This document shows positions 17,300 through 26,053 of a stretch of DNA of 64,000 bases, in pieces. The DNA comes from Burkholderia territorii (GTDB taxonomy: Bacteria; Pseudomonadota; Gammaproteobacteria; Burkholderiales; Burkholderiaceae). The stretch lies in assembly GCF_902833055.1 (NCBI RefSeq), contig NZ_CADFEJ010000011.1, forward strand, positions 62,001 through 126,000, read 5' to 3'. The translations under genes were made by a program, and so were the position numbers. The notes under the pieces were generated by a model, which did no database searches, was not told where the DNA came from, and saw only the letters and a list, made by a program, of their open reading frames with translations. Position 1 is the stretch's first letter, and the number at the start of each line of letters is the position of its first letter.

Positions 17300-17788
17300 A
17301 TGAAAACGTCCCATGTCCTGCCGCACCACCCCGGATCGCGACGCGATACCGGCCTCGCGCGCCGCGCGGCCCGACGCGTTGCATGGTCGCTTGCCGCTCT
17401 CCCGCTTTTCTGCGGGCAAGCGTTTGCAGTCGACGCGTGCCCGACGCCGTTTGCGTTGAGCGGCAACACCGATCTGCCATGGAAGGAAGTGACCACCAAC
17501 CAGTGGCGCAACATGCTGCCGCGCGGCTGGACCGACAACGGTTTTCATTTCTACAGCCGGGTGCGCAGCCGCGGCCCGGAGAACGGCATCAATACGCCGT
17601 CGGATCTCGAATCGGAAATCCGCAAACAGGTGTCGGACGAACCCGCCGGTGGCGGCAACCCAAATCGGCGGATGATCACGCTGCCGATCGTGAACGGCAA
17701 GGGCCAGCATCTGCTCGCGATTTACGACTACGACGGCAGGAGCACGGCGAAGTGCGAGTTGGTGACGCTGACGTATCCGGCGCAATAG
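17300..17788 (+). CDS. Exported protein of unknown function
   Basis: A 162-residue protein I do not recognise. It has a long basic N-region with several arginines, a hydrophobic core (VAWSLAALPLFCG) and a likely signal-peptidase site after GQAFA near residue 43, so about 118 residues would be exported. The mature part has two cysteines, one near its start (DACPTPF) and one near its end (TAKCELV), which could form a disulfide. It carries a WRNMLPRGW segment and two beta-rich strands, RMITLPIVNGKGQHLLAIYDYDG. The ATG at 17300 has GGAG ten bases upstream. It is a single gene with its own terminator. Function is not assigned. Confidence 0.7.
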   Translation: MKTSHVLPHHPGSRRDTGLARRAARRVAWSLAALPLFCGQAFAVDACPTPFALSGNTDLPWKEVTTNQWRNMLPRGWTDNGFHFYSRVRSRGPENGINTPSDLESEIRKQVSDEPAGGGNPNRRMITLPIVNGKGQHLLAIYDYDGRSTAKCELVTLTYPAQ

Positions 17789-17811
17789 ATGCGTGAATGT
17801 GGCGCGCAAAA

Positions 17812-17845
17812 AAGAAAAGCCCCGCCGAAGCGGGGCTTTTCTTTT
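17812..17845. terminator. Bidirectional intrinsic terminator
   Basis: GCCCCGC (17819-17825) and GCGGGGC (17830-17836) with a CGAA loop, extended by A-rich and T-rich flanks. It ends the exported-protein gene on the plus strand and the tRNA transcript on the minus strand. Confidence 0.88.
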
Positions 17846-17851
17846 CCTACC

Positions 17852-17925
17852 TGGAGGCGCGAGCCGGAGTCGAACCGGCCTAAACGGCTTTGCAGGCCGC
17901 TGCATAACCGCTTTGCTATCGCGCC
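17852..17925 (-). tRNA. tRNA-Cys (GCA)
   Basis: 74 bases including an encoded CCA. The acceptor stem GGCGCGA pairs with TCGCGCC, the T-loop has GGTTCGACTCC, and the anticodon is GCA. It is the last of four tRNA genes in the same minus-strand transcript. Confidence 0.95.
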
Positions 17926-18027
17926 AAAAGCGGACTGTCCGGATGCCACGGAGGCAAGTGACAGATTCGTTTATTCGAGGACCGTCGGCCCATCAAATAA
18001 AAAGGGAAGCGCGGCTTCCCCATGACT

Positions 18028-18103
18028 TGGAGCGGGAGACGAGTCTCGAACTCGCGACCTCAACCTTGGCAAGGTTGCGCTCTACCAACTGAGCTACTCC
18101 CGC
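18028..18103 (-). tRNA. tRNA-Gly (GCC), copy 3
   Basis: 76 bases with encoded CCA, acceptor GCGGGAG/CTCCCGC, anticodon GCC. Identical in sequence to the two other copies upstream in the transcript. Confidence 0.96.
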
Positions 18104-18155
18104 ATCGTCCTGCATCTGCAGCGCTTTTGCCATACAACACGCTGCCAGAAAAATC

Positions 18156-18231
18156 TGGAGCGGGAGACGAGTCTCGAACTCGCGACCTCAACCTTGGCAA
18201 GGTTGCGCTCTACCAACTGAGCTACTCCCGC
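18156..18231 (-). tRNA. tRNA-Gly (GCC), copy 2
   Basis: 76 bases with encoded CCA, anticodon GCC. It and its downstream spacer form one unit of a tandem duplication. Confidence 0.96.
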
Positions 18232-18284
18232 ATATGTCCTGCATCTGCAGCGCTTTGCCGTACAACACGCTGCCAGAAAAAATC

Positions 18285-18360
18285 TGGAGCGGGAGACGAG
18301 TCTCGAACTCGCGACCTCAACCTTGGCAAGGTTGCGCTCTACCAACTGAGCTACTCCCGC
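18285..18360 (-). tRNA. tRNA-Gly (GCC), copy 1
   Basis: 76 bases with encoded CCA, anticodon GCC. First tRNA of the cluster, about 60 bases downstream of a near-consensus promoter. Confidence 0.96.
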
Positions 18361-18421
18361 GTATTGCTACGCTACTGCTTCCCCGTCACACACTTACTTC
18401 GTCGTGCAGCGGAGAAGCGAG

Positions 18422-18450
18422 ATTATGTCGAAGGCACATTCGTATGTCAA
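18422..18450 (-). promoter_or_regulatory. Near-consensus promoter of the tRNA cluster
   Basis: On the minus strand TTGACA (18445-18450) and CATAAT (18422-18427) are separated by 17 bases, followed by a GC-rich discriminator, as expected for a stable RNA promoter. It lies between pgsA and the first tRNA-Gly. Confidence 0.8.
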
Positions 18451-18504
18451 GGGCTTTTCCAGCCCTTTTTCCAAAAACCTGCGCTGCCCACCGTGCCGGG
18501 GCGG

Positions 18505-19092
18505 TCACGCGCCGCCACGCTCGCGAATCTGCGGCCACGCGAGCTTCATGTAGTACAGCATCGACCAGATCGTCAGCACCGCCGCGAGATACATCAGCCA
18601 CTCGCCCCACACGCGCGTGTCGATCGTCGCGATGCCGAGCGGCAGCGGGCCGTAGTACAGCAGCATCGGGATCGCGACCATCTGGCACGCGGTCTTGAAC
18701 TTGCCGAGCTGGTTCACCGCGACACTCTTCGACGCACCGATCTGCGCCATCCATTCGCGCAGCGCCGAGATCGCGATCTCGCGGCCGACGATCACAAGCG
18801 CGATCGCCGCATCGACCCGCGCGATCTGCACGAGGATCAGCAACGCGGCGGTCACCATCAGCTTGTCCGCGACCGGATCGAGGAACGCGCCGAACGACGA
18901 CGTCTGGTTCCACTTGCGGGCGAGAAACCCGTCGAACCAGTCGGTGAGCGCCGCGAGAATGAAGATCGCCGCCGCCGCGAGGTTGCGGTGCGCGCCGCCC
19001 ATCACCGTGTCCGGCAGATAGAACACGCCGACGACGAGCGGAATCAGCACGATCCGTACCCACGTCAGGAAAATCGGGAAATTGAACGGCAT
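18505..19092 (-). CDS. pgsA: CDP-diacylglycerol-glycerol-3-phosphate 3-phosphatidyltransferase
   Basis: A 195-residue inner-membrane enzyme that makes phosphatidylglycerophosphate, the committed step to phosphatidylglycerol. The CDP-alcohol phosphatidyltransferase motif D-x2-DG-x2-AR-x8-G-x3-D-x3-D is complete: DWFDGFLARK followed by GAFLDPVAD, at about residues 50-75. Several membrane spans follow (residues about 5-25, 80-105, 140-185). I start at the ATG at 19092 (MPFNFPIF), the usual family start. It follows uvrC and precedes tRNA-Gly and tRNA-Cys, the same order as uvrC-pgsA-glyW-cysT in Escherichia coli. Confidence 0.95.
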   Translation of the reverse strand: MPFNFPIFLTWVRIVLIPLVVGVFYLPDTVMGGAHRNLAAAAIFILAALTDWFDGFLARKWNQTSSFGAFLDPVADKLMVTAALLILVQIARVDAAIALVIVGREIAISALREWMAQIGASKSVAVNQLGKFKTACQMVAIPMLLYYGPLPLGIATIDTRVWGEWLMYLAAVLTIWSMLYYMKLAWPQIRERGGA

Positions 19093-19192
19093 GGCATGCG
19101 GGTCAGTAAAGGATTCGCAATTGTGCCGTGTCGACCGGCCTGCCACAAGAACGCGAGAACCGCGCGCATGAGCCACCGGCCGCACGGCCGCT

Positions 19193-21223
19193 TCAGTGCA
19201 GCTGCTTGTAGATCTGCTCGGCGAGTGCGTGCGAGATGCCCTCGACGCTCGCCAGTTCCTCCACGCTCGCGGCAACCACGCCGCGCAGCCCGCCGAACCG
19301 CGCGAGCAATCGCTGCCGACGTTTCGCACCGACCCCTTCGAGTTCCTCGAGCCGCGAGGTCTGGCGCGCCTTCGCCCGCTTCGCGCGCATTCCGGTGATC
19401 GCGAAACGGTGCGCCTCGTCGCGGATCTGCGCGACGAGCATCAGCGCGGCACTCTCCTTGCCGAGTTCGAGCGGCGCGCGGCCGTCCGCGAACACGAGCG
19501 TCTCGAGGCCGACCTTGCGCCCCTCGCCCTTCGCGACGCCGACCAGCATCGACGTGTCGAGCCCGAGTTCGGTGAACACCTGCCGCGCGATCTCGACCTG
19601 CCCCTTGCCGCCGTCGATCAGCACGATGTTCGGCAGCAGGTTCGATGCTTCGGCCTTGCGCGTGGATTCGCCGTCGATGCCGGCCGCGTCGTCGGCGGCC
19701 GCCGCCTGCGCGGCCTGCTCGACCATCTTCTCATAGCGACGCGTCAGCACCTGCCGCATGGCCGCGTAATCGTCGCCCGGCGTGATGCCCGTGATGTTGT
19801 AGCGACGATATTCGCCCGACTGCATCTTGTGATGGTGATAGACGACGCACGACGCTTGCGTCGCTTCGCCCATCGTGTGGCTGATGTCGAAACATTCGAT
19901 CCGCAGCGTTGCAAGGTCGTCGCCTTCGAAGCCGAGCGTCTCCGCGAGCGCGCGCGTGCGCGCCTGCTGCGAGCCCTGCTCGGACAGCAGCCGCGCAAGC
20001 GCGATCCGTGCATTCTGCTCGGCCATCGACAGCCACGCGCGCCGCTGCCCCTGCGGCTGCCGTACCAGCGACACCTTGTGACCGGCCTGCTCGGACAGCA
20101 ATTCGAGCAGGTCGCGGCTCGCGGGCGCATGGCTCACGACCAGCACGGGCGGCACGCGATTGCCGAGATAGTGCTGCGCGATGAACGCATCGAGCACCTC
20201 GGCCTCCACCGACGCCCCCGCATCGCGCGCGGCGGCAGCGTCCTCCGCCGGCCGATCGGGCAAGGCCGCGGCGGCTTCGTCGGCAACGTCCTGCACATCG
20301 GCTTCGTCGCCGAGCCCGCCTTCCGCAAGCGTCAGCGCACTTTCGACGTGCGTCGGGAAATAGGCCTTGTCGCCGAGATGGCGGCCGCCGCGCACCATCG
20401 CCAGGTTCACGCACACGCGTCCGCCCTGCGCGACGACCGCCAGGATGTCGACGTCGCTGTCGCTGCCGACCTCGATCGCCTGCTGATGCAGCACCGTCGC
20501 GAGCGAGCTCATCTGGTTGCGCACGGCGGCCGCCTGCTCGAACTTCAGCTCGGCCGCGAACGCGTGCATCTTCTGCTCGAGCTCCTTCATCACCTCCGAC
20601 TGCCGGCCGAGCAGAAACCGCGCCGCATTCGACACGTCGATCGCGTAGTCGTCCTCGGAAATCGCGCCGACGCACGGCGCCGTGCAGCGCCCGATCTGAT
20701 GCAACAGGCAGGGCCGCGTGCGGTTGTTGAACACCGAATCCTCGCAGGTGCGCAGCTGGAACACGCGCTGCAGGATCTGGATGCTCTCGCGCACGGCCCA
20801 TGCGCTCGGGAATGGCCCGAAGTACTGGTTCTGCTTGTCGACCGAGCCGCGGTAATACGCCATGCGCGGAAAACGGTGCGCGGTAAGTTTCAGGTACGGA
20901 TACGACTTGTCGTCGCGAAACAGGATGTTGTAGCGCGGCGCGAGCGCCTTGATCAGATTGTTCTCGAGCAGCAGCGCCTCGGCCTCCGAGCGCGTGACGG
21001 TGGTCTCGATGCGTGCGATGCGCGTGACCATCATCGCGATGCGCGGCGACAACTGCGTCTTCGTGAAATAGCTCGATACGCGCTTCTTGAGGTCGCGCGC
21101 CTTGCCGACGTAAAGCACGGCGCCCGCCGCGTCGTAGTAGCGGTAGACGCCCGGCATGTGCGGCAATTGCGCGAGGATCTTCTTGGGTTCGAACGGGATG
21201 TCGGCGGCTTCTGGGGATGTCAT
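19193..21223 (-). CDS. uvrC: Excinuclease ABC subunit C
   Basis: A 676-residue nuclease that makes both incisions in nucleotide excision repair. The N-terminal GIY-YIG domain ([19 protein letters not shown], about residues 24-42) makes the 3' cut. The UVR motif [14 protein letters not shown] near residue 215 contacts UvrB. The C-terminal RNase H-like domain (VLIDGGKGQ) makes the 5' cut and the tail is a helix-hairpin-helix pair. It is longer than the roughly 610 residues of the E. coli protein because of an Ala/Asp/Glu-rich insert at about residues 305-345 (around [19 protein letters not shown]), probably a flexible loop. Confidence 0.96.
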   Translation of the reverse strand: MTSPEAADIPFEPKKILAQLPHMPGVYRYYDAAGAVLYVGKARDLKKRVSSYFTKTQLSPRIAMMVTRIARIETTVTRSEAEALLLENNLIKALAPRYNILFRDDKSYPYLKLTAHRFPRMAYYRGSVDKQNQYFGPFPSAWAVRESIQILQRVFQLRTCEDSVFNNRTRPCLLHQIGRCTAPCVGAISEDDYAIDVSNAARFLLGRQSEVMKELEQKMHAFAAELKFEQAAAVRNQMSSLATVLHQQAIEVGSDSDVDILAVVAQGGRVCVNLAMVRGGRHLGDKAYFPTHVESALTLAEGGLGDEADVQDVADEAAAALPDRPAEDAAAARDAGASVEAEVLDAFIAQHYLGNRVPPVLVVSHAPASRDLLELLSEQAGHKVSLVRQPQGQRRAWLSMAEQNARIALARLLSEQGSQQARTRALAETLGFEGDDLATLRIECFDISHTMGEATQASCVVYHHHKMQSGEYRRYNITGITPGDDYAAMRQVLTRRYEKMVEQAAQAAAADDAAGIDGESTRKAEASNLLPNIVLIDGGKGQVEIARQVFTELGLDTSMLVGVAKGEGRKVGLETLVFADGRAPLELGKESAALMLVAQIRDEAHRFAITGMRAKRAKARQTSRLEELEGVGAKRRQRLLARFGGLRGVVAASVEELASVEGISHALAEQIYKQLH

Positions 21224-21239
21224 GCGTGATCCGGGTGCC

Positions 21240-21267
21240 TTGTGGCGCGGAACGGGTCCATTAGAAT
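21240..21267 (+). promoter_or_regulatory. Promoter for earP-efp
   Basis: TTGTGG (21240-21245) and TAGAAT (21262-21267) with a 16-base spacer, about 33 bases before the earP ATG. Confidence 0.45.
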
Positions 21268-21299
21268 CGTCAGTTTAGAGCATTCACCGGCCCGCTTCG

Positions 21300-22487
21300 A
21301 TGCCCCGCACTGCCCCCGCCTCCCCTGCACCGCTCGCCCCCGACGAACCGATCGCGTGCGACCTCTTCTGCACCGTGATCGACAACTTCGGCGACATCGG
21401 CGTGTGCTGGCGCCTCGCGCGCCAGCTTTCGCACGAGCACGGCTGGCAGGTACGCCTTTTCATCGACGACCTGCGCACGTTCGCGCGACTGTTGCCGGCG
21501 GTCGATCCCGGTGCCGCGCGGCAGACGCTCGACGGCATCGTGATCGAACACTGGCACGCGGAAGTCGGCGATGCGCTGGAGATTGCCGACGTCGTGATCG
21601 AGGCGTTCGCGTGCGAGCTGCCGGGCGCGTATCTCGCGGCGATGGCGCGCCGCGCGCGCCGCCCCGTGTGGATCAATCTCGAATATCTGAGCGCCGAGGA
21701 CTGGGTCGCCGATTTCCATTTGCGACCGTCGCCGCATCCGCGCTACCCGCTGCTGAAGACGTTCTTCTTCCCCGGGCTGTCGGCCGGCACCGGCGGCGTG
21801 CTGAAGGAACGCGACCTCGACGCGCGCCGCACGGCCTTCGAAACCGACGCGACCGCGCGCGCCGCCTGGTGGCGGCAGGCGACGGCCGATGCGCCGCCGG
21901 CGCCGGGCACGACCGTCGTCAGTCTCTTCGCTTATGAAAATCCGGCCGTCGAAGCGCTGCTCGCGCAGTGGCGCGACGGCCCGTCGCCTGTCGTCGCGCT
22001 CGTACCTGCCGGCCGCGTATCGCCGGCCGTCGCCCGTTTCTTCGGGGTCGAAGCGTTCGGCGCCGGCGCGCGCGCGCGCGCCGGCAACCTGACCGCTTAC
22101 GGGCTCGCGTTCGTCCCGCAGGCCGAATATGACCCGCTGCTGTGGGTGGCCGACGTCAACTTCGTGCGCGGCGAGGATTCGTTCGTCCGCGCGCAATGGG
22201 CGCGCAAGCCATTCGTGTGGCACATCTATCCGCAGGCCGACGATGCCCACCTGCCGAAGCTCGACGCCGCGCTCGCGCACCTGTCGGCCGGCCTCGCCGA
22301 CGCGCCGCGGGCGGCGCTCGCGCGCTTCTGGCACGCATGGAACGGCCGCGGCACGCCCGACTGGGCAGATTTGCTGCAACACCGTGCCGCGCTGGACGCC
22401 AACGCGGCATGCTGGGCCGACGCGCTGGCGGGCGTCGGCGATCTCGCCGGAAAGCTGGCGGAATACGCAAAATCTCAGTTAAAATAA
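21300..22487 (+). CDS. earP: EF-P arginine rhamnosyltransferase
   Basis: A 395-residue inverting GT-B enzyme (GT104) that transfers rhamnose from dTDP-rhamnose to Arg32 of elongation factor P. Family segments include the N-terminal CTVIDNFGDIGVCWRLARQL (with the catalytic Asp), WINLEYLSAEDWV, KTFFFPGLSAGTGG and the C-terminal nucleotide site FVRGEDSFVRAQWA. The next gene, 139 bases downstream, is efp, and its residue 32 is arginine, so enzyme and substrate match. The start is the ATG at 21300. An alternating GC stretch within the gene (near 22059-22085) encodes Gly-Ala-Arg repeats. Confidence 0.94.
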   Translation: MPRTAPASPAPLAPDEPIACDLFCTVIDNFGDIGVCWRLARQLSHEHGWQVRLFIDDLRTFARLLPAVDPGAARQTLDGIVIEHWHAEVGDALEIADVVIEAFACELPGAYLAAMARRARRPVWINLEYLSAEDWVADFHLRPSPHPRYPLLKTFFFPGLSAGTGGVLKERDLDARRTAFETDATARAAWWRQATADAPPAPGTTVVSLFAYENPAVEALLAQWRDGPSPVVALVPAGRVSPAVARFFGVEAFGAGARARAGNLTAYGLAFVPQAEYDPLLWVADVNFVRGEDSFVRAQWARKPFVWHIYPQADDAHLPKLDAALAHLSAGLADAPRAALARFWHAWNGRGTPDWADLLQHRAALDANAACWADALAGVGDLAGKLAEYAKSQLK

Positions 22488-22626
22488 GCGGTTATCCGAC
22501 GGCTGACCACGCAAGCGCTCGCGTTCAGGGCACCTGGCACCCACCGGAACGCCCCCGCGCTTGCGCCGTCAGCCGTTGTGCAACGCTCAGGCACCTATTT
22601 ATTTGATTGGATCAGGACAGTTTTTT

Positions 22627-23184
22627 ATGAAGACCGCACAGGAACTCCGCGTAGGCAACGTCGTGCAGATCGGCAGCGACGCATGGGTCATCGCAAAGAC
22701 GGAATACAACAAGTCGGGCCGTAACGCCGCCGTCGTCAAGATGAAGATGAAGAACCTGCTGACGAACGCAGGCCAGGAATCGGTCTACAAGGCTGACGAC
22801 AAGTTCGACGTCGTCGTGCTCGACCGCAAGGAAGTGACGTACTCGTACTTCGCAGATCCGATGTACGTGTTCATGGATGCCGACTACAACCAGTACGAAG
22901 TCGAAGCGGAAATGATGGGCGAAGCGCTGAACTACCTCGAAGACGGCATGGCTTGCGAAGTCGTGTTCTACAACGAGAAGGCGATCTCGGTCGAACTGCC
23001 GACGATCCTGGTTCGCGAGATCACCTACACGGAACCGGCCGTCAAGGGCGACACGTCGTCGGGCAAGGTCCTGAAGAACGCCAAGCTCGCAACGGGCTTC
23101 GAACTGCAAGTGCCGCTGTTCTGCAATACCGGCGACAAGATCGAAATCGATACGCGTACGAACGAATATCGCAGCCGCGCGTAA
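22627..23184 (+). CDS. efp: Translation elongation factor P
   Basis: A 185-residue tRNA-mimicking factor that relieves ribosome stalling at consecutive prolines. It has three OB-like domains: KOW-like N-terminal (1-64), central (65-125), C-terminal (about 130-185, ending [20 protein letters not shown] with the EFP signature). The modification loop reads NKSGRNAAV with Arg at position 32, the type modified by EarP rather than by EpmA (which uses Lys34). The ATG at 22627 is preceded by AGGACAG. It is downstream of earP and ends in a strong terminator. Confidence 0.97.
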   Translation: MKTAQELRVGNVVQIGSDAWVIAKTEYNKSGRNAAVVKMKMKNLLTNAGQESVYKADDKFDVVVLDRKEVTYSYFADPMYVFMDADYNQYEVEAEMMGEALNYLEDGMACEVVFYNEKAISVELPTILVREITYTEPAVKGDTSSGKVLKNAKLATGFELQVPLFCNTGDKIEIDTRTNEYRSRA

Positions 23185-23207
23185 TCGCCTGCGATTTGCG
23201 GATCGAA

Positions 23208-23234
23208 CAAAGCGCCCTTCGGGGCGCTTTTTGT
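23208..23234 (+). terminator. Intrinsic terminator of efp
   Basis: AGCGCCC (23211-23217) and GGGCGCT (23222-23228) with a TTCG tetraloop, followed by a T-run. Confidence 0.92.
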
Positions 23235-23461
23235 TTGCCTGCGGCCAACAGCGCCGGTGTGCCGCCACCATGAACAACACAAAATCCAGCACTAAAGGTA
23301 TTCAATTTGTATCATCGGTAACTGTTTTATATCGGCAGAGAAATAATGCACGTCAGGCGTTCGGCGGGGCATAAAATCAGTTTTTAATCTGACACTGACA
23401 TGCGGCTGCGGCGGGCTCGATGGCCGACAGCCCGCCTCTCCTGACTCGACTCGCGTCCACC

Positions 23462-24847
23462 ATGCCACACGCCCTGATTGTCGAAGACGATCCCAACAGT
23501 CTGTCCGGCCTGACCGCCCTGCTCGCCGCGGACGGCTTCTCGGTCGACACGGCCACGTCGCTCGCCGAAGCGCGCACGGCGCTCGGCCGCTCGATTCCCG
23601 ATGTCGTCCTGGTCGACCTGAACCTGCCGGACGGCAGTGGATTCGACCTGCTCCAGCATCTGCCGCAGCAGCAGCCGAACGGCTCGCTGCCGGTGATCGT
23701 GTTGACGGGCAACGCGACGGTCGAAAGCGCGATCGAAGGCCTGCGTCACGGCATCTGGGACTACCTGCTGAAGCCGATCAACATCCCGCGCCTGCGCAGC
23801 CTGCTGGCCCGGATTCCACGTCCTTACGAACTGATCGATCAAGTGCGGACGCTGCGCGCGTCGCTGCGCCAACTGGGCCGTTTCGGCGCACTGGTGGGCC
23901 GCAGCGAGGCGATGCAGCACGTGTACGACATGATCGAGCACAATGCCGGCACCGAGACGGCCGTCCTGTTCACCGGCGAAGCCGGCACCGGCAAGAAACT
24001 CGCCGCGCGCACGCTGCACGACCTGAGCCGGCGCCGCAAGGGGCCGTTCGTGTCGTTCGACTGCCGCACGATCGCGCATGCCGGGCGCCACGGCGCGTCG
24101 CTCGACAGCGTGCTGTTCGGCCATGAACGCGGCGCGTTCGACGGCGCCGAGCGGCGCGAATCGGGCCTGTTCGAACAGGCCGGCGGCGGCACGCTGTTCC
24201 TCGACGAGATCACCGCGCTGCCGCTCGTGCTGCAGGAGGCACTGCTGCATGCGCTCGATTCGCAGAACTTCATGCGCATCGGCGGTACGAGCTCGATTGC
24301 GAGCGACTTCCGGCTGATCGCGACCACGCGCCGCCCGGCCCGCGAGGCCGTCGCGAACGGCACGCTGCGCGAGGATCTGTGGCTGCGCCTCGATGCGGCA
24401 TCGATCACGATGCCGCCGCTGCGCGAGCGCGACGGCGACGCGCTCGCCATCGCGGACGCGCTCATTGACGAACTCAACCGCGAAGCGCGCGCCACCGGCC
24501 GCAGCACGACCGACAAGCGGGCGGCACCGGGCTTCGTGCGCGAATGCCTGTCCTACGAATGGCCCGGCAACGTGCGCGAATTGCAGGAGCGCGTGCGTTT
24601 CGCCTACGACGCGTCAGGCGATTTCGTCGAAACGCTGCGCGCGGGCGAAGCGAGCTTCGCGGCCGGCGCCGCGTTGAACGGCAGCAGCGTGCAGATCAAG
24701 GTCGGCACGCCGCTGTCCGACGTCGAGGACCTCCTGATCCGCGCGACGCTCGACGCAGTCGGCGGCACGCGCCATCGAGCCGCGACGCTGCTCGGCATCA
24801 GCCCCAAGACGCTGTACAACAAACTGCAGCGGATGAAGGTGAACTGA
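23462..24847 (+). CDS. NtrC-type response regulator with altered sigma54-contact loop
   Basis: A 461-residue REC-AAA+-Fis protein. The receiver domain (residues 1-115) has the acidic pocket EDD, phospho-acceptor Asp52 and Lys104. The AAA+ domain (about 140-375) has Walker A GEAGTGKK, Walker B GGTLFLDEI and the arginine region LRLDAASITMPPLRER. The loop that contacts sigma54 reads GAFDGA at 224-229 instead of GAFTGA, so the conserved Thr is Asp227, and the Walker A motif ends KK instead of KE. The C-terminus has a Fis-type helix-turn-helix (RHRAATLLGISPKTLYNKLQRM). No histidine kinase is adjacent. An in-frame start at 23420 would add 14 residues. The upstream 23280-23400 region is AT-rich and probably holds its promoter. 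Confidence 0.88.
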   Translation: MPHALIVEDDPNSLSGLTALLAADGFSVDTATSLAEARTALGRSIPDVVLVDLNLPDGSGFDLLQHLPQQQPNGSLPVIVLTGNATVESAIEGLRHGIWDYLLKPINIPRLRSLLARIPRPYELIDQVRTLRASLRQLGRFGALVGRSEAMQHVYDMIEHNAGTETAVLFTGEAGTGKKLAARTLHDLSRRRKGPFVSFDCRTIAHAGRHGASLDSVLFGHERGAFDGAERRESGLFEQAGGGTLFLDEITALPLVLQEALLHALDSQNFMRIGGTSSIASDFRLIATTRRPAREAVANGTLREDLWLRLDAASITMPPLRERDGDALAIADALIDELNREARATGRSTTDKRAAPGFVRECLSYEWPGNVRELQERVRFAYDASGDFVETLRAGEASFAAGAALNGSSVQIKVGTPLSDVEDLLIRATLDAVGGTRHRAATLLGISPKTLYNKLQRMKVN

Positions 24848-24933
24848 CCGCCGCAGTTGTTCGGGGCATCGGCGAGATTTGACGGTTAGTTGCGTAAAGT
24901 CACGTCGCGTCGCTCCGCACTGCACCGATGAAA

Positions 24934-24969
24934 AAACAAAAAGCCGCGCAGAAGCGCGGCTTCTTGTTT
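24934..24969. terminator. Bidirectional intrinsic terminator
   Basis: GCCGCGC (24943-24949) and GCGCGGC (24954-24960) with a four-base loop and A-rich/T-rich flanks, between the response regulator gene and the convergent nagZ. Confidence 0.85.
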
Positions 24970-25008
24970 AAGGCCCCGGGAACGGCGACATCGAGCCGCC
25001 CTTCTCCC

Positions 25009-26037
25009 TCAAGCCAGTGCGCTGCGCAGCAGTGCCTGCGCCTGCAGATACTCGGGTTGCACGATCAGCTTGTCCCACTTGAGCGGCTTGCCGCGCGCCC
25101 GCATCCGCTTGATGCGCCGCACCGAATCGGCCGACGCCTGTGCCTTCAACCCGTTCAGCACGACCTCGGCGGCGTCCGGCTGGTTGCACACCAGGACCAT
25201 GTCGCAGCCGGCGGCGAGTGCTGCGTCGGCCGCTTGCGTGAGCGTGCCGCCTTCGCGCGCCGCCTCCATCGACAGATCGTCGCTGAAGATCGCGCCGGTG
25301 AAGCCGAGCCGTCCGCGCAGGATGTCCTGCAGCCACACGCGCGAGAAGCCCGCGGGCCGCTTGTCGACCTGCGTGTAGATCACGTGCGCGGGGATCACCG
25401 CGGACAGCGACAGGCCAAGCCAGTCATACGGCGCGACGTCCTGTTCGAGGATCGCGTCGAGCGGCCGGTCGTCGGTCGGCAGTGCGACGTGCGAATCGGC
25501 TTCCGCGAAGCCATGCCCGGGAAAATGCTTGCCGCAGTTCGCCATGCCTGCGAGCGACAGCCCGTGGTTCAGGCTTTTCGCGAGCAGCGTGACGACGCGC
25601 GGGTCGCGGTGAAACGCGCGATCGCCGATCACCTTCGAGTGCCCGTAGTCGAGATCGAGCACCGGCGTGAAGCTCATGTCGATCCCGCATGCGCGCAACT
25701 CGGCGGCCAGGATGTAGCCGACAGCAGTCGCGACTTTCGTCGCGAGCAGCACGTCGCGGTCCCACAGCTCGCCGAGACGGCGCATCGCCGGCAGCACGGT
25801 GAAGCCGTCGGTGCGGAAGCGCTGCACGCGGCCGCCTTCATGATCGACGGCGATCAGGATGTCGTCGCGCACCGCGCGGATCGAATCGGTCAGCGCGGTC
25901 AGTTGCGCGCGGTTCTGGAAATGCCGCGCGAACAGGATCACGCCGCCGGTATTCGGATGCGCGAGGCGGCGCGCGTCATCGCGCGACAGGGCCGTGCCGA
26001 CGACGTCGAGCATGACCGGGCCGGGAGTCGTTTTCAT
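25009..26037 (-). CDS. nagZ: Beta-N-acetylhexosaminidase
   Basis: A 342-residue GH3 glycosidase that removes GlcNAc from anhydromuropeptides in the cytosol during peptidoglycan recycling; its product controls ampC-type beta-lactamase induction in many species. The substrate loop DHEGGRVQRF lies near residue 60 and the catalytic His/Asp loop KHFPGHGFAEADSH near residue 165; the nucleophile is in AIFSDDLSM near 240. Length is the family norm. I start at the ATG at 26037, dropping a 22-residue extension that overlaps acpS. It is the last gene of the rnc-era-recO-pdxJ-acpS-nagZ run. Confidence 0.95.
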   Translation of the reverse strand: MKTTPGPVMLDVVGTALSRDDARRLAHPNTGGVILFARHFQNRAQLTALTDSIRAVRDDILIAVDHEGGRVQRFRTDGFTVLPAMRRLGELWDRDVLLATKVATAVGYILAAELRACGIDMSFTPVLDLDYGHSKVIGDRAFHRDPRVVTLLAKSLNHGLSLAGMANCGKHFPGHGFAEADSHVALPTDDRPLDAILEQDVAPYDWLGLSLSAVIPAHVIYTQVDKRPAGFSRVWLQDILRGRLGFTGAIFSDDLSMEAAREGGTLTQAADAALAAGCDMVLVCNQPDAAEVVLNGLKAQASADSVRRIKRMRARGKPLKWDKLIVQPEYLQAQALLRSALA

Positions 26038-26053
26038 CGAATCGGGAAGTCCG

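Larger units (their letters stand above)
18104..18360 (-). repeat. Tandem duplication of tRNA-Gly plus spacer
   Basis: Two consecutive units (18104-18231 and 18232-18360) of 128-129 bases each contain one tRNA-Gly and a spacer of 52-53 bases. The spacers differ at only a handful of positions, including one A-run length difference, which indicates a recent duplication. Confidence 0.9.

Noticed and set aside
18028-18360. Regularly spaced identical repeats that could look like a CRISPR array
   Set aside because: The repeats are 76-base tRNA genes with cloverleaf structure and the spacers are nearly identical to each other.
18022-19398. A long plus-strand frame with repeated RRVSNSRPQPWQG-like segments
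   Set aside because: The repeated peptide is a translation of the antisense strand of the three tRNA-Gly genes, and the rest is opposite pgsA.
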